Positions 27,153 to 35,295 of a DNA stretch of 64,000 nt are shown here, in pieces. The notes under the pieces are model-generated. The model was given only the letters and a program-made list of their open reading frames with translations, was not told the origin of the DNA and did not search any database. Each line of letters starts with the position of its first letter. The first letter of the stretch is position 1. Source of the DNA: Lawsonibacter hominis (GTDB lineage Bacteria; Bacillota; Clostridia; Oscillospirales; Oscillospiraceae). The DNA is taken from NCBI RefSeq assembly GCF_014287895.1, contig NZ_JACOPP010000005.1, positions 1 through 64,000 of the forward strand. The letters run 5' to 3'. The translations under genes and the position numbers were made by a program.

Positions 27153-28043
27153 TCAGATTTTGTAATTGCTCACTTTGATATACAGCACGATGATCAGCGA
27201 GGTGATCAGCATGATGAGAATGGAAAGCGCCGCAGAGGTGCCGAACTGATAATAGCGGAAGCCGAGATTGTACTGGAAGAGCGTGATGACGTTGGTGGCG
27301 TCGTTCGGCCCGCCGCTGGTCAGGACCTTCGGCACGGTGTTGTTGGTGAAGTTGGAAACGGTCAGGACGATGATCGACAGCAGGAGTTGCGTCTTGATGA
27401 GCGGCAGCTTGATGTGCCAGAGCAGCTGCCAGGGCGTGGCGCCGTCCACCTTTGCCGCCTCGAGCAGGACCGGGTCCAGGCTCTTGAGGCCGGCCAGGAT
27501 CATGATCATGGCGTAGCCGACCAGACGCCACGTCAGCACGAAGATCAGGGCGATGATCGCCGAGTTCTTGTTTTCCACCACGTAGATGGGGTTGTGGCCG
27601 AGTGCCTTGAGGATCATATTGAACAGGCCCAGGTCGCCGTTGAAGAGCCAGCGCCACAGGAGGGCCGCGACCATCATGGAGATGACCCAGGGAATCAGGC
27701 CGAACATCTCGATGAGGTAGGCGAACAGGCCGTGTTCCCGGTCCACCCAGAGCGCCAGGAGCAGGCCGATGCCGACCGACAGGAGTGTGGAGATGATGGT
27801 GATCTCAAACGTGAACAGGAGGGACTTGCTGATGCGGACGTCTTTCAGAAGCCGCAGATAGTTGCCGAGGCCGACAAAGTCGCCCTTTACCAGATAGTCC
27901 AGATTATAAAGGCTGCAATAGAGCGTATAAAAGAGAGGGATGACCAGCAGGAAGATGAGCACGAGCATGGCCGGTGCCACATATCCCATGGATCTGAGCT
28001 GTGTGCGTTTTTCTTTCCGTTTCACAAGTTTTGCCCTCCACAT
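27153..28043 (-). CDS. Sugar ABC importer permease, MalF type
   Basis: 296 residues from ATG 28043 (AAAGGGG upstream); the frame continues to 28205 through the intergenic hairpin and that part is not coding. Six predicted helices, and the EAA motif LEAAKVDGATPWQLLWHIKLPLIK. Forms the heterodimeric channel with the MalG-type protein. Separated from the binding-protein gene by 222 nt containing two strong hairpins. Confidence 0.92.
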   Translation of the reverse strand: MWRAKLVKRKEKRTQLRSMGYVAPAMLVLIFLLVIPLFYTLYCSLYNLDYLVKGDFVGLGNYLRLLKDVRISKSLLFTFEITIISTLLSVGIGLLLALWVDREHGLFAYLIEMFGLIPWVISMMVAALLWRWLFNGDLGLFNMILKALGHNPIYVVENKNSAIIALIFVLTWRLVGYAMIMILAGLKSLDPVLLEAAKVDGATPWQLLWHIKLPLIKTQLLLSIIVLTVSNFTNNTVPKVLTSGGPNDATNVITLFQYNLGFRYYQFGTSAALSILIMLITSLIIVLYIKVSNYKI

Positions 28044-28149
28044 GGTTGCCCCTTTCAGGGAAAATGTTGATAGATCATTTTTGGCGCAGACTGCGCAGCA
28101 GGGCGGAAAAGTCTCCGCCGGCGGCCGTGCACGGGCCGTTTTGCCGGTT

Positions 28150-28200
28150 CCAATGGAAGGAAATGCGTTTTTTTCACAAAAACGCATTTCCTTCCATTGG
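28150..28200 (-). repeat. Perfect 23-bp inverted repeat between binding protein and permease genes
   Basis: Left arm 28150-28172 and right arm 28178-28200 are perfectly complementary around TTCAC. No T-run follows on the minus strand. In the transcript it would be a very stable hairpin upstream of the MalF-type gene, likely shaping the usual excess of binding protein over permease by partial termination or by blocking 3' exonucleases. Confidence 0.7.
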
Positions 28201-28212
28201 GACACCCTGTCC

Positions 28213-28242
28213 GGGAGCCCCTGATCAGCGTCAGGGGCTCCC
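28213..28242 (-). terminator. Second hairpin after the binding-protein gene
   Basis: GGGAGCCCCTGA (28213-28224) pairs with TCAGGGGCTCCC (28231-28242), 24 nt past the binding-protein stop. Lacks a T-run, so partial terminator or mRNA-stabilising stem. Confidence 0.55.
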
Positions 28243-28265
28243 GCAGGGAGAAAACAGCGGGAATG

Positions 28266-29594
28266 TTAACGGTTGTTGTTGGTGTTGAAGATCGTCTCTG
28301 CATCGCTGAGCGCCTTCATGTAGTCGGTCTCACCGGTCAGGATGGCCTGGACCGGGCGGTTGAGGTCGAGCTTCCAGCCGACGAACGCCTGGGTGTTGGA
28401 GGGCAGCCAGCCGTCCGAGAAGGCCTCAAGCATGCTGTTGAGGTACTTGTTGCTGTCGTCGATGGTGATCTGCTCCACCGTGGACTTGCGGTTCGGAGCC
28501 TGCGCACCGTCGTTGATCCACAGCAGGTCGGATTCGTTGTCGTACATGAGCTCAAGGAATTTGCCGGCGAGCTCCTTGTTCTTGGAGCCGCTGTAGACGC
28601 CGGCGAACCAGCCGTCGATGATCGTGCCGCCGGGCAGGGGCGCGAACTGGATGGTGGAGCCGTCGAAGGAGGCGTTGGCGCGGGACGTGCCGAGACGGAC
28701 CGCAGAGGCGATGGTCATGGCGTATTTGCCGGAGGCAAACTCGGTGTAGATGTCCTCGATGGTCTTGTTGACGGAGTCAGCCGGGGTGACGCCGGTGTCG
28801 ATGCACTTCTTGATCCATTCCAGAGCGGCAACACCGCTCTCGTTAGCCCACTTGGCAGTGCCGTCCTCGTTGAAGAGGGTACCCTGCTCCTGGAGCAGCC
28901 AGTTGACGATCGCCTGGGCGTCGTTGCTTTCGGTGGAGAAGCTCATGCCGAGACCGTAGACCTGCTGGCCGTCGATCTCCCTCGTCAGCACCTGGGCGGC
29001 GTTGTAGAGCTCATCGAAGGTGGTGGGGACTTCCAGGCCCGCGGCCTCCAGAAGGTCTTCGCGGTAGAAGAAGCCGGTGCAGTTCTTGTTGAGGCAGAGT
29101 GTGTAGTGCTTGCCGTCGCGCTCGCCGAAGCGGAAGAAGCCGTCATCGACGTCGTCGATCTGATCCTGGGTCCAGCTGCCCATGAACAGGTTCTCCAGCG
29201 GCTCCAGCAGGCCGGCGTTCAGAACGCCAAACAGCTCGTCGCGGGCGCACCACATGATGTCGGGAGCTTCGCCGGTGGTGGCGGCTGCCATGAACTTACC
29301 GGTCATGGTGTCCCACTGCTGCGGCTCGACAACGATCTTCACGCCGGGATTCTCCGACTCAAAGCGGTCGATCATTTTCTGCAGAGCGATGGAACGGCCA
29401 TTGCTGGTGTTGGTGGGGTCCAGGAAGGTCCACATCCGGATGGTGACGTCTTCGCCGTTGGTGCCAGCGGAAACGGCGACGTCTTTGGTTTCATTGGCCG
29501 GAGCGGGGGTCTCGTTGGTTGACGGGGTGCCGCTGCAGGCGACAAGAGAGCCAATCATCAGTACGGCCAGGAGCGTTGCGATTACCTTTTTCAT
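28266..29594 (-). CDS. Sugar ABC importer substrate-binding lipoprotein
   Basis: 442-residue CUT1-type binding protein. Signal peptide with lipobox SLVACSG (Cys near 20), a Thr/Pro/Asn/Glu linker, then VTIRMWTFLDPTNTSNGRSIALQKM and ANNPG-like first lobe; TTGEAPDIMWC and NWLLQEQGTLFNEDG in the body. It is anchored outside the membrane and delivers sugar to the two permeases downstream. The ATG at 29594 follows GGAGG. Ligand unknown; neighbours point to a monosaccharide, polyol or glycoside. Confidence 0.92.
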   Translation of the reverse strand: MKKVIATLLAVLMIGSLVACSGTPSTNETPAPANETKDVAVSAGTNGEDVTIRMWTFLDPTNTSNGRSIALQKMIDRFESENPGVKIVVEPQQWDTMTGKFMAAATTGEAPDIMWCARDELFGVLNAGLLEPLENLFMGSWTQDQIDDVDDGFFRFGERDGKHYTLCLNKNCTGFFYREDLLEAAGLEVPTTFDELYNAAQVLTREIDGQQVYGLGMSFSTESNDAQAIVNWLLQEQGTLFNEDGTAKWANESGVAALEWIKKCIDTGVTPADSVNKTIEDIYTEFASGKYAMTIASAVRLGTSRANASFDGSTIQFAPLPGGTIIDGWFAGVYSGSKNKELAGKFLELMYDNESDLLWINDGAQAPNRKSTVEQITIDDSNKYLNSMLEAFSDGWLPSNTQAFVGWKLDLNRPVQAILTGETDYMKALSDAETIFNTNNNR

Positions 29595-29643
29595 AACAAT
29601 CCTCCATTTCTATTTAATACCTTTTTCGGTATCAAACTTCTTT

Positions 29644-30633
29644 TTATGCCGGGGTATGAAGCGTCTGGCCCGAGCCTTCGGGAGCGGGGTGTTCCGCCAG
29701 AAACGCTTCCACGTCGGCCTTGCCGGGGATGGCGGGAATGGCGCCGAAGCGCTGCACGGAGAGCGCGCTGGCGGCGTTGCCGAAGCGAAGGAGCGACTGC
29801 AGCTCCGCGGAGGACCAGTCTGCGCCGCCGTGCTGCAGAAGCTGATAGAGCACGGCGCCCATGAAGGTGTCCCCGGCGCCGGTCGTGTCGGCGACCTTGA
29901 CTGAATAGCCGGGCGCATACTGCATCTGATCGCCGCAGAAAACGTAGCTGCCCGCGCCGCCGCAGGTCACGAACAAAAGCCGCAGGCTCGGATAGTCACG
30001 CAGCATCTGACGGCCCTGCGACGGGATGTCTTGGTCGCCGTAGAGGAAACGGCACTCTTCATCCGACAGCTTTGCCACGTCGCAGAGCGTAAGGCCCTCT
30101 TTGATGTACTTTGCCGCGGTCTGCTCGTCGCACCAGAGATTCCGGCGCAGATTGGGATCGTAGGAAACGAGTAGGCCCTTTTCCCTGGCATAGCGGGCCG
30201 CGGCGAGCGTCGCCGAGCGGGCCGGTTCTTCCGTCATGGAAACGGATCCGAAATGGAAGATGCGGGACTGCTCGATCAGGTCCAGCCGAAGCTCTTCCTT
30301 TGTCAGGCTCACATCGGCGCAGCCGATCCGATAGAAGGAAAAGCTGCGGTTGCCGGCTTCGTCCAGCGAGACCATGGCGATCGTGGTGTTTTTCGACGGA
30401 TCCAGAATCATGCCCGCCGTGTCGATGCCGACCTCATCCAGAACGCCCTTGAGCCAGTTCCCGATGAAATCGCCGCCGGCCTTGGCGAGGAAGGCCGTTT
30501 TCAGACCCATCCGCGTGCCGCAGGTCAGCACATTCGCCGGGGCGCCGCCCGCGTTGCCAGTAATCTGTATGCACGTATCCGCACTCGCAATCGCATCGAT
30601 CAGGACTTCACCCAGCGCACAAATATCATACAT
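29644..30633 (-). CDS. PfkB-family sugar kinase (fructokinase-like)
   Basis: 329 residues, first gene of the sugar cluster. GNAGGAPANVLTCGTRMGLKTAFLAKAGGDFIG near the N-terminus is PfkB signature 1; DTTGAGDTFMGA near ~255 carries the catalytic aspartate and anion hole. Fructokinases of this family make fructose 6-phosphate, which fits the 3-epimerase in the cluster, but adenosine-, ribo- or gluconate-type substrates cannot be excluded. Its promoter and a downstream palindrome lie at 30665-30725. Confidence 0.9.
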   Translation of the reverse strand: MYDICALGEVLIDAIASADTCIQITGNAGGAPANVLTCGTRMGLKTAFLAKAGGDFIGNWLKGVLDEVGIDTAGMILDPSKNTTIAMVSLDEAGNRSFSFYRIGCADVSLTKEELRLDLIEQSRIFHFGSVSMTEEPARSATLAAARYAREKGLLVSYDPNLRRNLWCDEQTAAKYIKEGLTLCDVAKLSDEECRFLYGDQDIPSQGRQMLRDYPSLRLLFVTCGGAGSYVFCGDQMQYAPGYSVKVADTTGAGDTFMGAVLYQLLQHGGADWSSAELQSLLRFGNAASALSVQRFGAIPAIPGKADVEAFLAEHPAPEGSGQTLHTPA

Positions 30634-30664
30634 AAGCGTATACTCCGTTACTTCTTCTTATCTC

Positions 30665-30685
30665 AATTTATTAATTAAATAAATT
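30665..30685 (-). promoter_or_regulatory. Palindromic operator, likely for the ROK repressor
   Basis: AATTTATT, 5-bp centre AATTA, AATAAATT: a perfect 8-bp dyad in AT-rich DNA that stands out from the GC-rich surroundings. It begins about 5 nt after the predicted transcription start, where bound repressor would block elongation or initiation. AT-rich dyads of this kind are typical ROK (XylR-like) targets; binding is inferred. Confidence 0.65.
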
Positions 30686-30696
30686 AAGTCATTGAC

Positions 30697-30725
30697 ATAG
30701 TAGCATAGTAAGCCGGAAGTGTCAA
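30697..30725 (-). promoter_or_regulatory. Promoter of the sugar-utilisation cluster
   Basis: Minus-strand TTGACA (30725-30720), 17-bp spacer, TACTAT (30702-30697); start expected near 30690, about 57 nt before the kinase ATG. Confidence 0.75.
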
Positions 30726-30896
30726 TCGGGTTTTGTGTTGAAAATCCACAAAAATAACTTTCTGTGTGAATCGTACAAGTGGACTTGACCTGAATTGTGC
30801 ATTCTGCCGTGTCTGCGTAGGCGGGAACAAAACCGAAAAGCGGGAGCGCTGCGCTATTGGATGGAATCAACACCCCCGTCATTTTTTGGTACAAAG

Positions 30897-30936
30897 AAAA
30901 GGCAGGCACATGGTGGGTTTCCATGCGTCTGCCTTG
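30897..30936 (-). terminator. Terminator beyond the proC remnant
   Basis: Minus-strand AAGGCAG...CATGG pairs with CCATG...CTGCCTT and is followed by TTCTTTG. It lies ~47 nt past the proC remnant stop, so it is probably the old proC terminator left behind. Confidence 0.55.
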
Positions 30937-30982
30937 ATCTTACAGCCTCACTTAGCCGGAGGCCTCAGTTTGCCAGAAAAGC

Positions 30983-31106
30983 TCAGCCGAGCTGCTTCGC
31001 CTTCTGGTATGCTGCCTCGACCGCGTCGAAGCAGACGCTGCGGCACAGGAGGATCATCCCCTCGCCCACGGTGCAGGGCGTGTTCGGCATGATGCGGATG
31101 ATCTTC
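30983..31106 (-). pseudogene. proC: Remnant of pyrroline-5-carboxylate reductase gene
   Basis: The minus strand reads KKIIRIMPNTPCTVGEGMILLC, the ProC motif that normally lies near residue 115, and then jumps straight to a typical ProC C-terminus (FDAVEAAYQKAKQLG, stop). The N-terminal third and the ~130-residue dimerisation part are missing. The left break coincides with a 16-bp inverted repeat. A clear deletion scar, not a working gene. Confidence 0.7.
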
Positions 31107-31140
31107 TTGTAAGAGTCCAATATGTATTGGACTCTTACAA
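31107..31140. repeat. Perfect 16-bp inverted repeat at the proC breakpoint
   Basis: TTGTAAGAGTCCAATA at 31107-31122 and its exact complement at 31125-31140, with only TG between. The proC remnant begins at the next base. It may be a terminator, or the footprint of a recombination event that removed the rest of proC. Confidence 0.6.
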
Positions 31141-31168
31141 GGTACCCTTGTTTTTTGGTAAATCACGC

Positions 31169-31197
31169 TTGACATGTCCCGTTTGGGATGATATACT
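31169..31197 (+). promoter_or_regulatory. Promoter of rplJ-rplL
   Basis: TTGACA at 31169-31174, 17-bp spacer, TATACT at 31192-31197; start near 31204. A leader of about 167 nt precedes rplJ. Confidence 0.85.
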
Positions 31198-31203
31198 ATC
31201 AGT

Positions 31204-31366
31204 CGTGTTCAAAGACAGCAGGGGGCGTAAGCCGTAACTCCTGCCGAGAATGCAGCCACAACGAACGAGATTTTTTTGTGCTGTTTTCGCTGCTTTGAAT
31301 GCGAAAGCAGCTTTTTTGTTGCGTCTGCATCGGGAAAGTTGAACTCAAATCCAACGGAGGTGAATT
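31204..31366 (+). ncRNA. Ribosomal protein L10 leader with attenuator hairpin
   Basis: Leader between the promoter and rplJ, in the position of the L10 autoregulatory leader of Firmicutes. Near its end GCTGCTTT (31289-31296) pairs with AAAGCAGC (31304-31311) followed by TTTTTT, an intrinsic terminator; TTTCGC at 31285-31290 can pair with GCGAAA at 31301-31306 as an alternative. L10(L12)4 binding to the upstream part would normally favour termination. Fold inferred by eye. Confidence 0.6.
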
Positions 31367-31370
31367 CCAA

Positions 31371-31907
31371 ATGCCTAACGCAAAGGTTCTCAGTGAGAAG
31401 CAGGCCATCGTGGCTGAGCTGACCGAGAAGCTCAAGAGCGCTTCCAGCGGCGTATTGGTGGACTACAAGGGCATCACCGTGGCCCAGGATACCGCTCTGC
31501 GCGCCGAGTGCCGCAAGAATGAGCTGGACTACGCCGTGGTGAAAAACACCCTGGTGCGCTTCGCCATCAACAACGTGGGTATGGAGGAGATGGATCCCGT
31601 TCTCAACGGCACCACTTCCATGGCCCTGTCCCACGGCGATCCCATCGCCCCCATGCGCGTGATCAACAAGTTCGCCAAGCAGTTCAACGGCGCCAAGTTT
31701 ACCATCAAGGCCGGCTTCATGGACGGCAAGGTGCTCTCCATGGACGAGATCCGGGCCCTGGCCGAGCTGCCCTCCAAGGAGGCCCTGCAGGCTCAGGTCC
31801 TGGGCACCATGCTGGCCCCCATCACCAGTCTGGCGATCGTCCTGAAGGCGATCTGCGAGCAGAAGGGCGGTACGGTAGAGGCCGAGGCCCCCGCCGCCGC
31901 CGAGTAA
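31371..31907 (+). CDS. rplJ: 50S ribosomal protein L10
   Basis: 178 residues (MPNAKVLSEKQAIVAELTEKLKSASSGVLVDYKG), the stalk base protein that binds 23S rRNA and L7/L12 dimers. GGAGGTG lies before ATG 31371; the frame open from 31299 includes the leader and is not used. RNA-binding half 1-130; the C-terminal helix for L12 is followed by a short Ala/Glu tail. rplL follows 50 nt later. No rpoB follows in this window. Confidence 0.97.
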   Translation: MPNAKVLSEKQAIVAELTEKLKSASSGVLVDYKGITVAQDTALRAECRKNELDYAVVKNTLVRFAINNVGMEEMDPVLNGTTSMALSHGDPIAPMRVINKFAKQFNGAKFTIKAGFMDGKVLSMDEIRALAELPSKEALQAQVLGTMLAPITSLAIVLKAICEQKGGTVEAEAPAAAE

Positions 31908-31957
31908 GTCCCACCCCATTTTCTCAAAACACAACATTTATTAGGAGGTAACATATC

Positions 31958-32332
31958 ATGGCTTCTGAGAAGATTACTGCCCTCATCGAAGAGGTTAAGG
32001 GCCTGACCGTTCTGGAGCTTTCCGAGCTCGTTCACGCCCTGGAGGATGAGTTCGGCGTTTCCGCCGCCGCTATGGCCGCTCCCGCTGCCGGCGGCGCTGC
32101 CGCTCCCGCCGCCGAGGAGAAGACCGAGTTCGACGTCGTGCTGGCCGAAATCGGCGCTGAGAAGATCAAGGTCATCAAGGCTGTCCGCGAGATCACCGGC
32201 TTGGGCCTGGCTGAGGCCAAGGCCGCGGTCGAGGCTGCCCCCAAGGCCATCAAGGAAGGTGTCTCCAAGGACGAGGCCGAGGAACTGAAGAAGAAGCTCG
32301 AGGAAGTCGGCGCTAAGGTAGAGCTGAAGTAA
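31958..32332 (+). CDS. rplL: 50S ribosomal protein L7/L12
   Basis: 124 residues. N-terminal dimer domain (ITALIEEVKGLTVLELSELVHALEDEFGVS), an Ala/Pro hinge (~38-52), and the conserved C-terminal domain (TEFDVVLAEIGAEKIKVIKAVREITGLGLAEAKAAVEAAPKAIKEGVSKDEAEE). It recruits translational GTPases. TAGGAGG precedes the ATG. Ends in a strong terminator at 32392. Confidence 0.98.
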   Translation: MASEKITALIEEVKGLTVLELSELVHALEDEFGVSAAAMAAPAAGGAAAPAAEEKTEFDVVLAEIGAEKIKVIKAVREITGLGLAEAKAAVEAAPKAIKEGVSKDEAEELKKKLEEVGAKVELK

Positions 32333-32391
32333 GCTTTCCCTACCGCAGCTTGTGGTCGAGCAGGAGACCATTTCCTCTCACTTTGTTCCAC

Positions 32392-32430
32392 AAAAGCCCG
32401 GAGCAGCTTAAGCTGCTCCGGGCTTTTGGT
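32392..32430 (+). terminator. Terminator of rplJ-rplL
   Basis: An 18-bp perfect palindromic stem (AAAAGCCCGGAGCAGCTT and its complement, 32392-32427). The terminal A/T pairs serve as the T-run. Confidence 0.85.
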
Positions 32431-32540
32431 TGAGTGCTCATTCAATCTGAACGCGCAGCCCATCCCCTTTGCGCCGGCAGTCTCGGCTCCGGCTTCGCAT
32501 GACTATCGCCAAAGAGTGGCACGGCTGACACGCTCGGAGC

Positions 32541-32582
32541 CCAAAGCAAAAGGACATCCGTTCGGATGTCCTTTTGCTTTGG
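32541..32582. repeat. Perfect 20-bp inverted repeat
   Basis: Arms 32541-32560 and 32563-32582 with a two-base centre. It lies between the convergent rplL and rplA genes; could terminate in either direction or be a remnant of a small mobile repeat. The 32583-32840 stretch has no gene I can support. Confidence 0.6.
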
Positions 32583-32843
32583 AAGGGACGGTCAAAATCG
32601 ATGCTGAAGTCAAGAAAAATGTGCGAAAGATAAGGATTGCGGCGAGCGTATCCGCGAGGCGCGGCTCAAGCTCCCGGAGTATATCCTTGATTCCCGAGAC
32701 CGGACGCAGCGGCGCGCATGGGAGTCTCTATCATACACAGCTGCGGGGGAACGCCGCGAAGTGGGGCAGAGGTCCACTCGCAAGGCGTAGACCGCCCCAT
32801 GGGACGGCAAAGACGCAGCGACCGTGCGGCGGCAGGGGGGATC

Positions 32844-32881
32844 AAAAATGCCGTGCCGCTTCTGGGCGGCACGGCATTTTT
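32844..32881 (-). terminator. Terminator of the rpmG-secE-nusG-rplK-rplA operon
   Basis: AAAAATGCCGTGCCGC (32844-32859) pairs with its complement (32866-32881), A/T-flanked in both directions. Lies ~115 nt past the rplA stop on the minus strand. Confidence 0.7.
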
Positions 32882-32995
32882 TACCACAGGGAAACACAAC
32901 CTATCGGGAAGAGTTCGTCACGCTCCGGCGGATGTGCGATACGCGTCCTTACACCGGTCCATCCGCACGGCTCCACACGCCCGAGCGCCCCGTAA

Positions 32996-33688
32996 TTACA
33001 TCAGCTTGGCGGAGTTGATCTTCACGCCGGGGCCCATGGTGGAAGCACATACGCAGGAGCGGATGTACTGTCCCTTTGCCGCGGAGGGCTTGGCCTTGAC
33101 GATGGCGCCGATAAGAGCGTTGAAGTTCTCCGTGAGCTTCTCCGCGCCGAAGGAGACCTTGCCGATGGGGCAGTGGATGATGTTGGTCTTGTCCAGACGG
33201 TACTCCACTTTACCGGCTTTGATTTCGGTGACGGCCTTGGCCACGTCGGGCGTGACCGTGCCCGCCTTGGGGGAGGGCATCAGGCCCTTGGGGCCCAGGA
33301 TCTTACCCAGGCGGCCCACGACGCCCATCATGTCGGGGGAAGCCACGACCACGTCGTAGTCAAACCAGTTTTCCTTCTGGATCTTCTCCACCATGTCCAT
33401 CTCGCCCACAAAGTCGGCGCCGGCTGCCTTGGCGGCTTCGGCCTTGTCGCCCTTGGCGAAGACCAGCACGCGCTGGGTCTTGCCGGTGCCGTGGGGGAGG
33501 ACGATGGCACCGCGGACCTGCTGGTCGGCATGGCGGGAGTCCACGCCCAGCTTCACGTGCAGTTCTACGGTCTCATCGAACTTGGCGGGAGCGGTCTTGA
33601 CCACCAGCTCCATGGCCTCAGCGGTATCGTACAGGGCGGCCTTGTCGATGAGCTTGGCGCTCTCCTGATATTTCTTGCCTCTAAACAT
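32996..33688 (-). CDS. rplA: 50S ribosomal protein L1
   Basis: 230 residues (MFRGKKYQESAKLIDKAALYD...), two-domain L1 that forms the tRNA exit stalk and can repress its own mRNA. KILGPKGLMPSPKAGTVTPDV and IGKVSFGAEKLTENFNALI are the family signatures. ATG 33688 is chosen; a longer upstream frame is noise from rplK. Last gene of the minus-strand ribosomal operon, 20 nt after rplK. Confidence 0.97.
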   Translation of the reverse strand: MFRGKKYQESAKLIDKAALYDTAEAMELVVKTAPAKFDETVELHVKLGVDSRHADQQVRGAIVLPHGTGKTQRVLVFAKGDKAEAAKAAGADFVGEMDMVEKIQKENWFDYDVVVASPDMMGVVGRLGKILGPKGLMPSPKAGTVTPDVAKAVTEIKAGKVEYRLDKTNIIHCPIGKVSFGAEKLTENFNALIGAIVKAKPSAAKGQYIRSCVCASTMGPGVKINSAKLM

Positions 33689-33708
33689 TACACTTACCCT
33701 CCTTCGCC

Positions 33709-34134
<426 letters not shown>

Positions 34135-34226
34135 TTGAAACAGCACCTCCTACGAAAAATGTGGTTGGAAGCGGAACCCGTTCCGGGTCCCTCCCACGTG
34201 CGGGGGATAAGGCCGCCAGGCGGCCC

Positions 34227-34751
34227 TTAGCGGTTGACCGGCTCCACCTGGTCGAGCTCCAGCTCGACCGGGGTCTCGCGGCCAAACATGGAGACTACGA
34301 CGCGGACCTTGCTGCGGTCCAGGTCGATCTCCTCCACGGTGCCCAGAAAGGATTCCAGAGCGCCGTCGGTGATCTTCACGCTGTCACCCACCTGATAGCC
34401 CACGACGATCTCGCGTTTCTCCACGCCCAGGGCGGCGATCTCCTCGTCCGTGAGGGGAATCGCCTTGTTGCCCGAGCCTACGAAGCCGGTGACGCCGCGG
34501 ACGTTGCGCACCAGGTGCCAGGTCTCGTCCGTCATGACCATCTTAACCAGCACGTAGCCGGGAAATACCTTGCGTTCCACGGTCTTGGGGCCGTTGTCGG
34601 TGATCTCGGTGACAGTCTCCATGGGTATGTTGACCTCGTGGATCAGCTCGTGCATGCCGCGGTTTTCCACGGCTTTCTCGATGCTGGCGGCCACAGTGTT
34701 CTCATAGCCGGAATAGGTATGGGCCACATACCATTTCGCGTTGTCAGCCAT
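34227..34751 (-). CDS. nusG: Transcription termination/antitermination factor NusG
   Basis: 174 residues. WYVAHTYSGYENTVAASIEK opens the NGN domain that contacts RNA polymerase; FPGYVLVKMVMTDETWHLVRN and GFVG follow; the KOW domain has VGDSVKITDGALESFLGTVEEID. ATG 34751 lies 9 nt after the secE stop. The larger frame to 34940 is antisense-type noise over secE. Confidence 0.97.
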   Translation of the reverse strand: MADNAKWYVAHTYSGYENTVAASIEKAVENRGMHELIHEVNIPMETVTEITDNGPKTVERKVFPGYVLVKMVMTDETWHLVRNVRGVTGFVGSGNKAIPLTDEEIAALGVEKREIVVGYQVGDSVKITDGALESFLGTVEEIDLDRSKVRVVVSMFGRETPVELELDQVEPVNR

Positions 34752-34759
34752 TTCGCACC

Positions 34760-35089
34760 CTAACCCTTGCCGAACAGGGCCAGCAGGGCGCTGATCACGG
34801 AGCTGGCCAGCCAGTCGAACAGCCAGATGCAAATGCCCACGATAATGCAGCAGACGATGACGATGATGGTGTTGTTGAGGGTCTGCTTGCCGGTGGGCCA
34901 GACGACCTTCTTCAGCTCGCTCTTCATTTCCTTGAACCACTTGCCGATGCGGGCGAAGATGCCGGGCTTGGCGTCCTTTTTCTTGTCGGGCTTAGCGTCC
35001 TTCTTTTTGTCCGCCTTGGCGGGCTTTTCGGGGGCGGCCGTTCCTTCTTCCTCGACAGAGGCCTGCTCGAGCTTCTCGTTTTCAGACAT
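34760..35089 (-). CDS. secE: Preprotein translocase subunit SecE
   Basis: 109 residues with one C-terminal membrane helix (TIIVIVCCIIVGICIWLFDWLASSVISALLALFG) after the conserved amphipathic segment WFKEMKSELKKVVWPT. The N-terminus is a Lys/Asp-rich stretch with a duplicated DKKKDAKP. ATG 35089 has GAAGGG upstream; an ATG at 35131 overlapping the rpmG stop would add 14 residues and cannot be excluded. Confidence 0.95.
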   Translation of the reverse strand: MSENEKLEQASVEEEGTAAPEKPAKADKKKDAKPDKKKDAKPGIFARIGKWFKEMKSELKKVVWPTGKQTLNNTIIVIVCCIIVGICIWLFDWLASSVISALLALFGKG

Positions 35090-35130
35090 TCCGTTTAACC
35101 CTTCTTTCTTCTGAGCCGTTTCAGCACTCA

Positions 35131-35295
35131 TTACTTGGTCTCGTTGTGAACCGTGTGCTTCCTGCAGAAGGGGCAGTACTTGTTCAGCTCCAGACGGTCG
35201 GGAGTATTCTTCTTGTTCTTGTTGGTGACGTAGTTTCTCTGCTTGCACTCGGCGCAGCGCAGGGTGATCTTCACCCGGGAACCAACCTTTGCCAT
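35131..35295 (-). CDS. rpmG: 50S ribosomal protein L33
   Basis: 54 residues (MAKVGSRVKITLRCAECKQRNYVTNKNKKNTPDRLELNKYCPFCRKHTVHNETK-type). Two CxxC pairs make it the zinc-binding form, as opposed to the cysteine-free form many genomes also carry. GGAGGTG precedes ATG 35295. First gene of the minus-strand unit leading to secE and nusG, the standard order. Confidence 0.97.
   Translation of the reverse strand: MAKVGSRVKITLRCAECKQRNYVTNKNKKNTPDRLELNKYCPFCRKHTVHNETK

Noticed and set aside
32600..32790. Frame resembling GERIREARLK, the opening of XRE regulators
   Set aside because: Preceded by stops, no helix-turn-helix follows, so not enough to call a gene or remnant.
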